The translations under genes and the position numbers were made by a program. The notes beneath the pieces are model-generated. The model saw only the letters and a list, made by a program, of their open reading frames with translations, was not told where the DNA came from and ran no database searches. From Chondrus crispus (Eukaryota; Rhodophyta; Florideophyceae; Gigartinales; Gigartinaceae), in contig NW_005179101.1 in assembly GCF_000350225.1 (NCBI RefSeq), positions 38,192-102,191 on the forward strand: a stretch of 64,000 bases of DNA. Direction: 5' to 3'. Shown in pieces: positions 34,791 to 45,297 of this stretch. The first letter of the stretch is position 1. Every line of letters begins with the position of its first letter.

Positions 34791-37700
34791 TCACTGACTG
34801 TTGATCTGCTTGTCCGAAGGAAAGTCAACTGGCTTCTCAGCGCCAGGACAGAACCTTTCCTTCATTTGAAGAAGAGCACTAGCGGGTCTTATCGACCAGC
34901 CACTGCTGCTCAGGAGCTCATCTATAGCATCTTTGTATCTCTGGGGCATGCGGATACGAGGGTCACGCTGCTCACCTCCCTTCTCTCGCCTCTTCTGCTT
35001 TCGGAACATTGCCCCAATTGCTTTCTGAATCACCGACTCCGACGGGATATCAAAACGTCCATTATACTTGTCGAGTAGATGCTTCTCATTGCCGCTGCGT
35101 TCATTTTTTAGCATTGTCCGTTGAACCGGCGTCGAACATTTCTTGTAGCTCGTTCTTGTAGAGCTCCACATAGTCCCTACTACACCCACCCTTGACAATT
35201 TCTCGCCTCGCCCAACCCGGCGCCAGTTCTGGTACTTCCGTTCCTTCAGCTTCGATTCCTTCTACGATTCCATCCCCCGACAATGGTGAGATGTTGATAT
35301 CTCTACTTTGAAGTAGTTCTAGCGCCCTTCTTACAGCCTTTGCTTTTATGCTTTTGTCCGTATCTATCGACCCTGGTTGATAGTACTTTGAATGCTGTGA
35401 CAGTCTTGCTTCGGAGGTGAACGCTCTTTGACAGTCTTTGCAGGTAATAACCGCTCTGTCCCCAGGAGTTCCATCCTCTGTTCTTTCGACATTTTCCAGT
35501 TCTGTAATGTCGTCCGTGTCGCCTGTTAGTTCTATGGCCGTTGGTAGAAGTCCGGGCCTTATTCTGCTCTTTCTTTTCAAGTTTCGGCGAGTGACAATTC
35601 TGCGAATAGAGCTCTCAGAGTATACTGTAATCCCTGTCTCTGCACCCGTAACGAAGTCCGCTGGATTAGCATTTGGTTGTTGTTGTTCTGCAAGTGTAGT
35701 AAGAACTGTCGAAGCGCCTACTGTGGTGTGTCTTTCATTGCGCATTTCATTACTCCGTGGCCTACACGCCCCCTTTCGGCTGAACTGACACCACCTCGGC
35801 TCCCCTATGGCTGAGTATCGATAAAGGCATACAGATATTTTCTTGTCGTCATCAGACCATTCGCCGTATGCATACTCGTTATTTCGACCAATCCAGGCTA
35901 ATCCAGCGTTATCGTTGCTCCTTAGTTCCTCCCAAGCGATCATGTTATGATGTATTCGAGACACTTTCACCAATTCCGCAGCAGTATTCGCCAATAAATC
36001 TTCCGATTTCAATTCTGTTACAAGTCCACTTGGTGTAGTAGCATCATGCCCTTGGGCCACATACTTGTTAACATGCCGCATAGAAGTTGCGAAATGCGCG
36101 TCTACTAAGGATTTTCCGTCTTGCGTTTCGGTGTGCAAAAACTTGACAGCTGTAAGTCCATTACTCCTTGCTATGAAAGGAAGCATTATCGGTAAAGTAG
36201 AGTTTTGGTAGCAACCGGCATTGTCTGACAGCAAAACCACTTCAGTAGTCTCAGGAATATGTTGCTTCAAACGCATGAATGCAGCCTCAAGTATTGAGGC
36301 AACAGCAAAGACATCCTGTTTAGAGTCCCCTTGCACAATATGGTCATAAAAGAGCATGGATAACAGTTCTGTTCCAGTACCATTGGTGTGGTTAGCAGAC
36401 CCGGCAACATCCACAGGTAAATAAAACACGACAATACCATGCCAGAATATACCCTTCTTACCAAAAAATTCCAGTGTCTTCTCCCGAAATCGCAAAGCTT
36501 CAAACTTCATCTTGTAATCTGCTAGCATGATTACTCTTCCATACAGCTTCTCCCTCGCAATTTCCTCTGCTGTGCTTTCTATTGCAGCCTGTTGCGTTTT
36601 GACCCGATGAAGGTGAGCGTAGTATCGAATAAACTTGTTACGGGAGTCCTCAATAATATGCAGTGCATCTGCCCTTTCTACAGGTACATATGATTTCACC
36701 TCATTCAGGACCTTAAAAGGAGTGAGACAACCTCGGCATGCAACTCGACGAGTTAGAGTATTGCTTTCGACTTCACTGTGCTCTTGTAGGGTGTAGTTCC
36801 TGCAAAGATAGCCATCGTCTCCATTACCAATATGACATTCCATGAACACACTTTTCAAGAAATATTCTGCTTTCTCAAGTAAACAAAGCATATTCTCCTT
36901 CTTTTCCGCTGGCATAAAAACACCCATCACCCTTTTCAGTTCATTCATGGTATCATTAACCAACTCTCCAACGACGTAGTCAACAGCGGATTTTCTTTTA
37001 GAATCCCTTGCTGTCAGTGTTGGGCAAACCTGCAGAAAAGAGGTTCGATCGATATGATTCCTACTGACGTCTTTGCACAGAGTCAAGTAGTCCCTGAATA
37101 AAACCTCTTTCTTCTTCTTGCGCGTGACAGCCGGCAATGTTACTGTTTTCTAATCGATAGTGATATCTTTAGTTCCCCATGACAGTAGTTGCGCATTCTT
37201 CCGAGAGAAATCAAAACGGACCAAAAACTCAACACTTTCATCACTGGAACGATCCCGTGTTCGCTTTCTCTCCAACAGAGAACCTGTAACGATAAGTCGA
37301 TCCCAGTCTAACCCTGCTAAGGTATATTTATTCTTTCCCATCATTGTATCATCAACGATAGTTTTCACAATAACGGGTCCACACTCACTAGACACCGCGT
37401 GCATACTTCCATTGATTTGCTGCGCTTCCTGCTCAACCTCACCCCCTTCTTCGCCCAGTTCAATTTTCCATGCGGTCGAAAGATCATTCACCCTTTTTAG
37501 AGACTCAGTAGCACATATGTATCCTCGGAGAACTCTTCGTTCAACAGATCCACGATTAGTGGCTCGCATGGCGGACAAGAGACTCATTATTTTATCTGTT
37601 TCACTCATACGTGATCCACTGTCCTGTAACCTGTAGAAACGCGAAGCGAAATAGCCTTCAGCGTCCCCGGAATAAAGCAACTTGTAGATCTCAAACACTA

Positions 37701-38061
37701 GCCGTGCCATAACAGCATCACATCTGCGTAGATCCTTTGCCACGGCATCGATTACAGGTGTATCTTTTCGAGAAGCTGGAAGATTGTGAGAGTACTGACC
37801 AAGGTTAAACATCTGTAGCACATCTGATAGTGTGGGACTGTTATACCCGGACTGAGTTTTGCTTCTACTAATTCCTTCTTCTCTAGATTCAGGATCACTG
37901 GTTTCTTTATACGAAACTTTGTTACGGCGAATAGTACCTCTTTTTCGTGGCCGGCCCTTCTGTAACTGAGCCCTTTTCACGCCTCGGTTCTCACACATGC
38001 AAGCACAACGGGAGCACGATTGGCATTCTTTGCATACACGAGCCTTGCAATTGCATTGCAT
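34791..38061 (-). pseudogene. SDNAGCY transposase-like gene with Cys-rich N-terminus and C2H2 finger
   Basis: About 1,090 codons run from an ATG at 38061. One TAG (37150-37152) splits the frame, and a frame change occurs at an A6 run near 35105, after which the protein continues to 34791. The N-terminus is a cysteine cluster, CNCKARVCKECQSCSRCACMC. The centre has a probable RNase H-like fold, with FYLPVDVAGSANHTNG, DHIVQGDSKQDVFAV, VVLLSDNAGCYQN (36208-36228 is SDNAGCY) and TQDGKSLVDAHFATSMRHV. A C2H2 finger, CKDCQRAFTSEARLSQHSKYY, follows. The same motif order occurs in repeated, uncharacterised invertebrate genes thought to be transposases. Orientation is toward the methyltransferase-like gene. 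Confidence 0.7.
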
Positions 38062-38918
38062 GGCGACCTATAGGGTTTGGGAATACTTGTATTGAAAAGG
38101 CGTGCTGAGTTGTCTGCCTTTTTACAAATCTGCGAGAACGGGAAGAGCTTCTTTTGCTTTACATTTGAATATACAAAGACAGTTTTACATAAGCTTGGAT
38201 CTGGACTTAGTTGTCTCACAGGGTCCAAACAGTTATCAGCTGCTGCGGTTGGTAGACGTTTCTAGTTATACCGCTTCAATGTGCACGTTCACATACTGTT
38301 TACGTTACAGGGGCACGAATACTGACATAGACTTATGGAAGCTCTTGCCGCAATGTGGCGTATAACCACCCGAATCTGTCCGATTACGGGATTGGACCGT
38401 TCACGAAAGTGCGGGGAACTACGAGCGTTCAGGAGCGTCGCCTACAAATGCAGTCGCGGATGATGCAGCATTGCCGCAGTGCTCTGCATTGTGGGACAAA
38501 GCGTAATGTTGCTCGAGTAACAGGCTCCCAAATCAATGGCTGAGGTGAAAGGGGTGATAATTCTGTAACGGCTCTTTGCAAGTCTCATGATTAATTTTCA
38601 AATATTTTTACCGTGTCTACTATGAGCTATCATAACCTGAAAAGCGAGCGGTGGGGTAAAGTTCGATAAAGAATATCTCTTCACCTAGTCCTCTGATTGG
38701 TATGAGACTTTGGAGTTGGCCTGCAACCACCGAAATCTTTCCAGCAGTGTATAAAAAGTTGTCTTTCGCAAGCAACCCACTTTTTCGGTATCTCCAGCCC
38801 CCTCAAAAAAGACCAGTTCAATCGCTAAGTGCGTGTTAATTCAAATTCAGACGGGGGTAAAATTTAATCAAATTCTGACAAGTGTAAAATTAGAGTACAG
38901 TACATGGTCGGGTATAAA
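38062..38918. other. Spacer between two mobile elements
   Basis: No gene is recognised. A degenerate tandem pair of about 29 bases (TTAATTCAAATTC...GTAAAATT and TTAATCAAATTCTG...) lies near 38835-38895. I could not find terminal repeats that would close the large unit on this side. Confidence 0.4.
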
Positions 38919-40058
38919 TACACCCCAGTACAGTAATTAGTGTGAGCGCGGATTTACTGTGAGCGCTCAAATACTGTTATCCACACTAAATGTTGCGACG
39001 CCGCTGTCGCCGGCGGCGAAATTCCTGTGATGTAGTGACAGCGTGGAACCCTATATCAGAGGTTTAACGCTGTGCGGACGAGGACGGTATGTCCACCCAC
39101 AACATGGAAGATTCTCCGATTCTGGCTGCATTCGCACCACAATCGCAGCGTGTTGCGTCGGCGTCACAAGACAATGCAACCCCTGCATCCCCAGCTCCCG
39201 CAAATATGCCCCAATCGCCACCCCAAGGAGTTATTGCTCAAGGCGATAATATACTCCGGCGTAAACGACGCCTCCAACATGTCCTGACAAACAAACAACG
39301 CTTCAAAATTGTGCGTTGGATGATTGCTGATGCTGAAGTAAACACTCCGGAAGGTCTCTGTGCACGCACTGTCCGTCACTTCCCTAAATGTTGTAGGGGC
39401 GGCACGAATGCCAATATTATGCGAGCAAGCCGTTATTGGAGGGATCACCTCAATATTATGAGTGCTCATGAGCGTCACTCCAAGAACAACGGGCATACTT
39501 TTATGCGTCCCACTCTTCATGGGATCAAGAAACACTCTTCTAAGGCCCAATCTGGGCGTGGTAGGAAGCAAGCGCCCTGGGTTCGTGAGCTTTACGCATG
39601 TTTACTCTTTGAGTTTGACCGCTTCCGCAAGAGTGGGGTTCATTTTAACGCTCGGCTGTTGCTCACACTCGCACATCGTGTCATTGTCGAAGATCAGGAT
39701 GACTCTTTTGGTCCAACTACTCGTGACCATAAGACAGGAAAGCTGATCACAGAGCATGTCAACTCACGATGGATACAGCACTTCATGCAATGCAACAACA
39801 TCGTTAAGCGTTCTCAAACGGGCAAACTAATGTTATCAGATGCCAAGATGGAATTGGTCGAACGCGAGGTCGCTCATCATCTTGGGGTACTTCACAGGGA
39901 TTTTAGGGATGGAAAGGTGCAATATGGAGATATTATTAACGCCGACGAAACCCATTTTGTGATTAACATGCACTCTCACTCTGCGCTTGCTAAAGAGGGG
40001 AAGAAGAGGTTAAGTACGCTGAAATTGTCCGCGGAGATGAGGGAATGACTATGATGTT

Positions 40059-41308
40059 TGTAGTACAATTGGGCGGAGGCGACGGCGCCACCGCTGCCGC
40101 CCCGGCGTACAGTGATCTCGGGTGTGTAGCATCACCCCCCCGGGGCTTTATTTTAGATTAGATCAACTCAGAATCGGATCGGTTACTGTAGGGCTCGATG
40201 CTCTACAGTACCACCACGTGTACCCCCAAGTACAGGGGGCGCACGTGTACACGTGTAGGCGCGGGACTGAAGAGCGCGCACGCACGTCTACTGTCAGCCC
40301 CGATGGCTGACAGTATTACAGTGTCGACCGACCGCTACAGTACGTCGCTACAGTACATCGGTACTGTACTATTATGATAGGTTATTATGTACATTAAATA
40401 TGGAGCGGACCGGCGGCGGGGAAGGGCAACAAGCACGGACTTGTCTACGACCGACCGCCTAGGGCCGACTCCCCGCTTATTCTAACTGTGCGCCTTCGCC
40501 TTCGCGCGCGTTAGACGACACCGAGCGCGGGGTAGAGGACGCACGCCCACGAGCCGGATCCACCTCCGCCGGTCGGTACTGGATCGTTACCCAGTACCGC
40601 ACCGGGGCGTCGAGGCGTCGATCCGCTCGCGCGTACGCGCGTCCTCCCCGATCCCGCTCTACCACGCTACCCGGGCCCGTGCTCCGGTTCCGTAGCGGGT
40701 GTCCATCTTCCATTGTCTTCTCCCTCTCGAGGGTCTCCGCAAGAACTGAGTATTATACCCCTCTCCGTTGGAGGGGTTTATACAGTACTACAGGGTGGAA
40801 GCGCCGGCACAACCGTAAGGAATTGTATTTACAGCTGGTGGCCGGTGCGGAGAACAGTAATACTCCACCGGCTACACGTGTGTGATCCGTACGGTTATAA
40901 GTAGTAATTAGTAGTTAATGGTACAAATTTATTAATTGTGTACAGTAGCTGGTATACAGTAAGTAACAGCTACTGTAGCGGGACAGGTGTCCTGGCTTTC
41001 CACTTTGGGGTTAAGACCGGGGGCACCTGCCCCGTTCCAGTAAAGAGGAGGCAGACTCGCCTACTTTCCCTTTACGGCTAAGTGCTAACACCGTTCCGGT
41101 TTTCCTCTAGCTCGGGCTTCTAACCCGTGACCGGCCGTCCGGTTATAACACCACCGACCGGCTGCGCGTTACCGGCCACGTGAGCCTTCCCTCTTTTCGA
41201 GCCCATCCGTACGGTTTTTATCCGCGCGTGGGTAACCCAGCGTCGCGCGCTCCCTTACCTCTAACCCCCCTCGTTCCGAGTGGTCTGGACAAAGGTAGTT
41301 ACACCACA
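40059..41308 (+). repeat. Solo LTR, family A, carrying a nested LTR
   Basis: The ends TGTAGTAC and ACCACA match the reverse-orientation ends of family A. Internal blocks such as the GTTACCGGCC region and the GGCTTCTAACCCGTGACC region match the complement of 23330-23993. Flanks are ATGTT (40054-40058) and ATGGT (41309-41313), an imperfect 5-base duplication. Without the nested LTR it is about 577 bases. It is the most diverged family A copy here. Confidence 0.8.
40125..40792 (+). repeat. Solo LTR, family B, nested in an LTR
   Basis: This 668-base insertion starts TGTAGCATCA and ends AGTACTACA, with GGGTG on both sides (40120-40124 and 40793-40797). It is clearly related, in inverted orientation, to 42637-43336, including the TGATAGGTTATTATG-like and CGGACCGGCGGCGG blocks. 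Confidence 0.88.
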
Positions 41309-41635
41309 ATGGTCATGTTATTCGGTGGAGTCCACGGCATTGTTTGCACTCCATTCATTATCTTCAAGAATGACAAGTCTTCATGCCCTATCAGGGGTGT
41401 TCCTGATAATGTACCCGGCGCCTGTTATCGTTCCGGGCCAAAAGCGTAGATGGACCGATGGGTCTTTCTTGAGTGGTTGCGTGAAAGGCGTGCAATTTCG
41501 CCGCCATCAAATGAAAGGAAACGAATTCTTTACATGGACAACGTTGGAAGCCACGTTATTAACGAAGAAACGCACCGAGAACTGGAGAAACTGAACACGG
41601 AAGTCCGGTTCTTGCCGGAGAATGCCACAGACTTA

Positions 41636-42191
41636 TGTGGGATAACTCCTCTCCGCCCTCGGTTGGGTGAGAGGCGGAGGCTATAGCGAGGGAGCACGCG
41701 GCGCGGACGCGACGCGCTAATTGAACCGATCGGACGAGCTCGCGAAAAGGGAGTGGCTCACTGGCCGGTTACGCGCAGTTGCCCCGTGGCGCGTGAACGG
41801 GAGCGACCGGTAACGGGTTAGAAGCCAGCGCGCGCGATAGACAACCGAAACGGACGTATGTAGGCGCGAAACAGACGGGGGCGAACTTGCCCCCTGTTTA
41901 CTGCGGAGGACGGGCGTCGGGTCTTAACCCCTCAGAAGGACGCCCAGGACACCTGTCCAGTACAGTACCTGCCACTTTCTGTGTACCAGGTACTGTACGC
42001 GATTAAATTTCTAGCGCCGTACTTACAGCTATCGGATGGGGCGTCACACTACACGTGTGCCTGACAGTACACGGGTACAGCGATTCGACCGGTCGGAGCG
42101 CGCGCTCGCTACACGGGGACACCTTGCCCCGTGTACACCGTCACGGCCGTCTGCCCTGCAGACCAAAGCGCGGGCCGGTCGTTGCATCACA
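41636..42191 (-). repeat. Solo LTR, family A
   Basis: This 556-base LTR starts TGTGGGATAAC and ends CATCACA, with ACTTA on both sides (41631-41635 and 42192-42196). It aligns to the Gypsy-element LTRs but lacks about 100 bases of their second half. It interrupts the transposase between NATDL and VQPAD. Confidence 0.92.
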
Positions 42192-42636
42192 ACTTAGTTC
42201 AGCCGGCGGACAGCTTTGTCATACAAAAGATAAAATGTTTGTGGGGATCCAAGTGGGACGACAAGAAAATAGAGCTTATCAGAAACCAAAGCTGGGCAGA
42301 TCCGAGAAAGGGGTCAGGTAAGCTAGTCAACCCTGGCAAGAGCTATTTCTTCAAGATGGCGGCAGATGTGGTGCGAGAGTTTAATTCCAAGCGCGATGAG
42401 GAAGGGCTATTGTACGCACAAAAGAAGATGATACGCTGTGGGATGGCAACAAACGTCAACGGTCGGTGGGAGGAGCGACAGATGTTCCCTCGGCTACAAA
42501 ACATAATAGCAAAGTACAGAAATAACTTTGACAGTGAGTCTGTTTCCCGGGACATCGACTTGGCGAGTGAGCGAACTGAAACTGATGATGATCAATAAAG
42601 CGTCGATGCACTTACAGTATTTAGAAGTATCCTCAC

Positions 42637-43336
42637 TGTAGCATAAACACCCCCAGCGATAGGGGTGTATGCGCAGTTCGACCGAGACCCTTGTCGATCG
42701 GGAAGACGGGGGTGAAGCAGGACACCAGCTAACGGCACCGGGCAGCGGGCCCGGGTAGCGTGGTAGAGCGGGAACGGGGAGGACGCCGGTACGCACGAGC
42801 GGTTCGACGCCTCGACGCCCCAGCGCGGTACTGGGTAACGATCCAGTACCGACGGGCGGAGGCGGAGCCGACTCGTGGGCGTACCGCGCGCGTCCTCAAC
42901 CCGCGCTCGGTGCCGCTCTAAGGTAATTAGCGAGCGTTACCTTGGAATAAGCGGGAAGTCGGACCTTGACGGTCGGTGGGTGACAAGTCCGTGCTTGTCC
43001 TCCTCCACCGCCGCCGGTCCGCCCCATATTTAATATACAAAACAATCTATCATAACACTACAGTACCGAGGTACTGTAGTGGGCTACTGTAGTGCAGGTC
43101 GGCCTGCACTGTAAGACTGTCAGCTATGTCGAGGCTGACAGTACACGTATTACCCGTGGTGCGTGCGCGCTTCGTTCGCGCGTGGTACACGTGTGCACGT
43201 GTATGCGCGTGTCCCTTGTCCCCGTGGTGTACACGTGGACACGCGCGGTTGTACTATAGAGCGTCGAGCTCTACAGTAGGGGATCCTGTTGTTGATCCAA
43301 TCTAACTAAAAAGCCCCCAGGGGGGGTTATACTACA
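42637..43336 (-). repeat. Solo LTR, family B
   Basis: A 700-base LTR starts TGTAGCATAAAC and ends ATACTACA, with CTCAC on both sides (42632-42636 and 43337-43341). It lies in the 3' untranslated part of the pogo-like element and is in inverted orientation to 40125-40792. Confidence 0.9.
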
Positions 43337-43483
43337 CTCACCAGTGTGAGTCACACTACATTAGCGGTCACAATAATTACTGTGAGGGCGATATTAGTGT
43401 GACTCACAGTAATTGTTAGGGAGGGCTCACGATTCTTTCCTGGAGAATGGTATGGTACACACTAATTACTGTACTGGGGTGTA

Positions 43484-44574
43484 GTCCGTAAATTTACTAC
43501 TGGCGTCCTTACTGGCGACCGCTGGCGGTCTGCTGGCGGTCTGCTGGCAGTCGCCAGTAAAGACGGTAGTTGCAAACACGGGAAGGCGGGGCGACGGAGA
43601 AAGGGTTTCGGCAGGGGTGGTGTGCTTCCGTACCTCTCTACTGCCACCCTTTCTTTTGGTCGCGAGTTCAATTCTTCATGAATACAAATAATAAGTATTT
43701 GGCAATGGCCCGCTGTATGGGGTGTATGAGCTGCTACCCGCTGAATGTTACCCGTGCTCACGGATCACAGCATCTAACAACCCCACGATGTCACGCTGTC
43801 AACAGCCTATGCTACAGTCGCGAAATCGCTACTCAAGGCAGCCGAGTATCTGCCGACTGTAAGCTTCACAAAACATTATGTTTGCTAGAATCCTGACCTG
43901 TAGGGGTTGTCTACTGGATACGAGTGCAGACACGCTCCGAGCGCAGATATGAACCCCGAGGTTTGCCGAGGGGCAATATACCACGGACCGCTGTGTGCAA
44001 AACCTAAGTGCAAATCGGATGCCTTCTGCAGACAGGATTCGTAACGGTACGGTGTCAAGGTTGCCCCGCCAGCAAGGATACACGTGTAGAAAGCTAGGCA
44101 AGATTTAGCGGCTTCTAAATGTTTTCTCTGCATTTCGTGTTCACAATTACATTCGTCATGACACAGACGGCCAGGATGGCAAGCAACCAGACGGACGTTT
44201 GCATTTGCACATCTTCAGCCTGACAGGAGCACCTGCACTGCACTTTCAGGAAAGATTTTGAAAAGATTTGAAAATTTTAATTTCCGGTCGGTACGTCGTA
44301 GAGGTAGTGACGAACTGGAAAAACATTCCTCCACTATTGAGCCGTCACCCCATTTTTGCCATCAGCCATTCCCCTTTTCCGCTCACTCGCTTCTGCGCCT
44401 ACTTCTACAGCTCGCCCGCCGCCGCCCACCGATCAACAACTCACAGTTCCCTGCTACTGCTCATTAGCGCTTCCTCGCACGCCTCCCTTCAAAATCCAAC
44501 GACAACACCTCTCCGCCTCAGCTATTACCGTTCGGCGGTTGATCAGAGCCCTTCACCTTCACCTCGCTGCTACT
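43484..44574. other. Spacer with a short hairpin cluster
   Basis: No gene is recognised. At about 43509-43563, TTACTGGCGAC and GTCGCCAGTAA form arms around two tandem copies of CTGCTGGCGGT or a close variant, which could fold as a hairpin. Confidence 0.45.
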
Positions 44575-44890
44575 GGTTGGCAAGATTTCCTCCCGAAGCC
44601 TCGCTCCCAGATCCAGCCACCAACCCTCCGCCTCTGTCGCCGGTCAGCTGCCGGCTCGTTGCTCGCTGTACAGGTTTTGACTTTTATCGCTGCTGACCTC
44701 TGCCCCTCAACCCAAACCTGTGTTATTGCTTTGCAGAATTTCCTCGCCAAGCCTCGCTCCCAGATCCATCGCACCAACCCTCCGCCTCCGCTTTAACCCC
44801 TTGGCTGCCCGCCCCCTTCCCGCCTTACCACTTTTGACTTTACCGCTGGTGACCGCTGCCCCTCAACCCGCACATGTGTAATTACTTGGC
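44575..44890. repeat. Tandem duplication of about 157 bases
   Basis: Two copies of a unit containing GCCTCGCTCCCAGATCCA and then TGCCCCTCAACCC lie in tandem (about 44575-44730 and 44731-44888). The open frames here are Pro/Ser-rich products of the repeat. Confidence 0.65.
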
Positions 44891-45297
44891 GGCGTTGTCG
44901 AGCTACGCTTCACAAAGAGATAGTACACTACGGCTTCCTCACCGCCCTTTGCGGCTCTATCGTCCGCCTACAATACTGCTCCCACCTGGCCCCCACCTGG
45001 CCACCTCGACTATTGTCCCCACGCTCACATCCGTGAGCATCTCGAAGTTTTCTTCCTCCCTCGCCAACCGTACCCTCTGATGCCCTCATCACCGCGAACA
45101 AGTGCAGGACATGGATTGGAAGGATCTGCTGCACTTGCAGGCTCGAATCCCTCGAGCGCATCGTTTCCTGTGTACGGCGTGCCTGTTATGTTGACTTGCA
45201 TGCCAATTTCTAACGTAAATCAAGTTGTACCACCCATGGCAGTGTCATTCGGAAGGTTACAGTATCCAGATGTGCCCGAAGCGCAACAGAGAAACAG

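Larger units (their letters stand above)
39089..42598 (+). pseudogene. pogo-like DDE transposase, split by LTR insertions
   Basis: Three coding parts are seen: 39089-40058, about 41314-41635 and 42197-42598, together about 565 codons. The first has a Pro/Gln-rich leader and a helix-turn-helix-like region (NKQRFKIVRWMI) followed by the first catalytic Asp in NADETHFVIN. The second holds GGVHGIVCTPFIIFKN and the second Asp in LYMDNVGSH. The third begins in LVQPADSF, carrying the third Asp of a DDxD triad. The frame joins exactly across each LTR when one target duplication is removed. Other damage is a 1-base frameshift near 40005 and a TAG at 41447-41449 where Trp is expected. Confidence 0.88.
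38921..43481 (+). mobile_element. pogo/Tc1-like DNA transposon with nested LTRs
   Basis: A perfect 24-base terminal inverted repeat beginning CACCCCAGTACAG lies at 38921-38944 and 43458-43481, and TA flanks both ends (38919-38920, 43482-43483). The element contains one transposase gene split by four solo LTRs. Setting aside those insertions leaves about 2.0 kb, a usual size for this class. Subterminal copies of ACTGTGAG/CTCACAGT occur at both ends and may bind the transposase. The transposase also carries a frameshift and a stop, so the element is inactive. Confidence 0.92.

Noticed and set aside
40020-41340. Idea that the two halves of the pogo-like transposase come from different copies, because both seemed to contain a similar GG motif
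   Set aside because: The apparent motif in the left half is LTR sequence. Once the LTR ends at 40059 and 41308 were set, the frame joined exactly.
44268-44796. Pro/Ser-rich frames before the hAT gene
   Set aside because: They overlap a tandem duplication and shift between frames; no BED or hAT motif is present.
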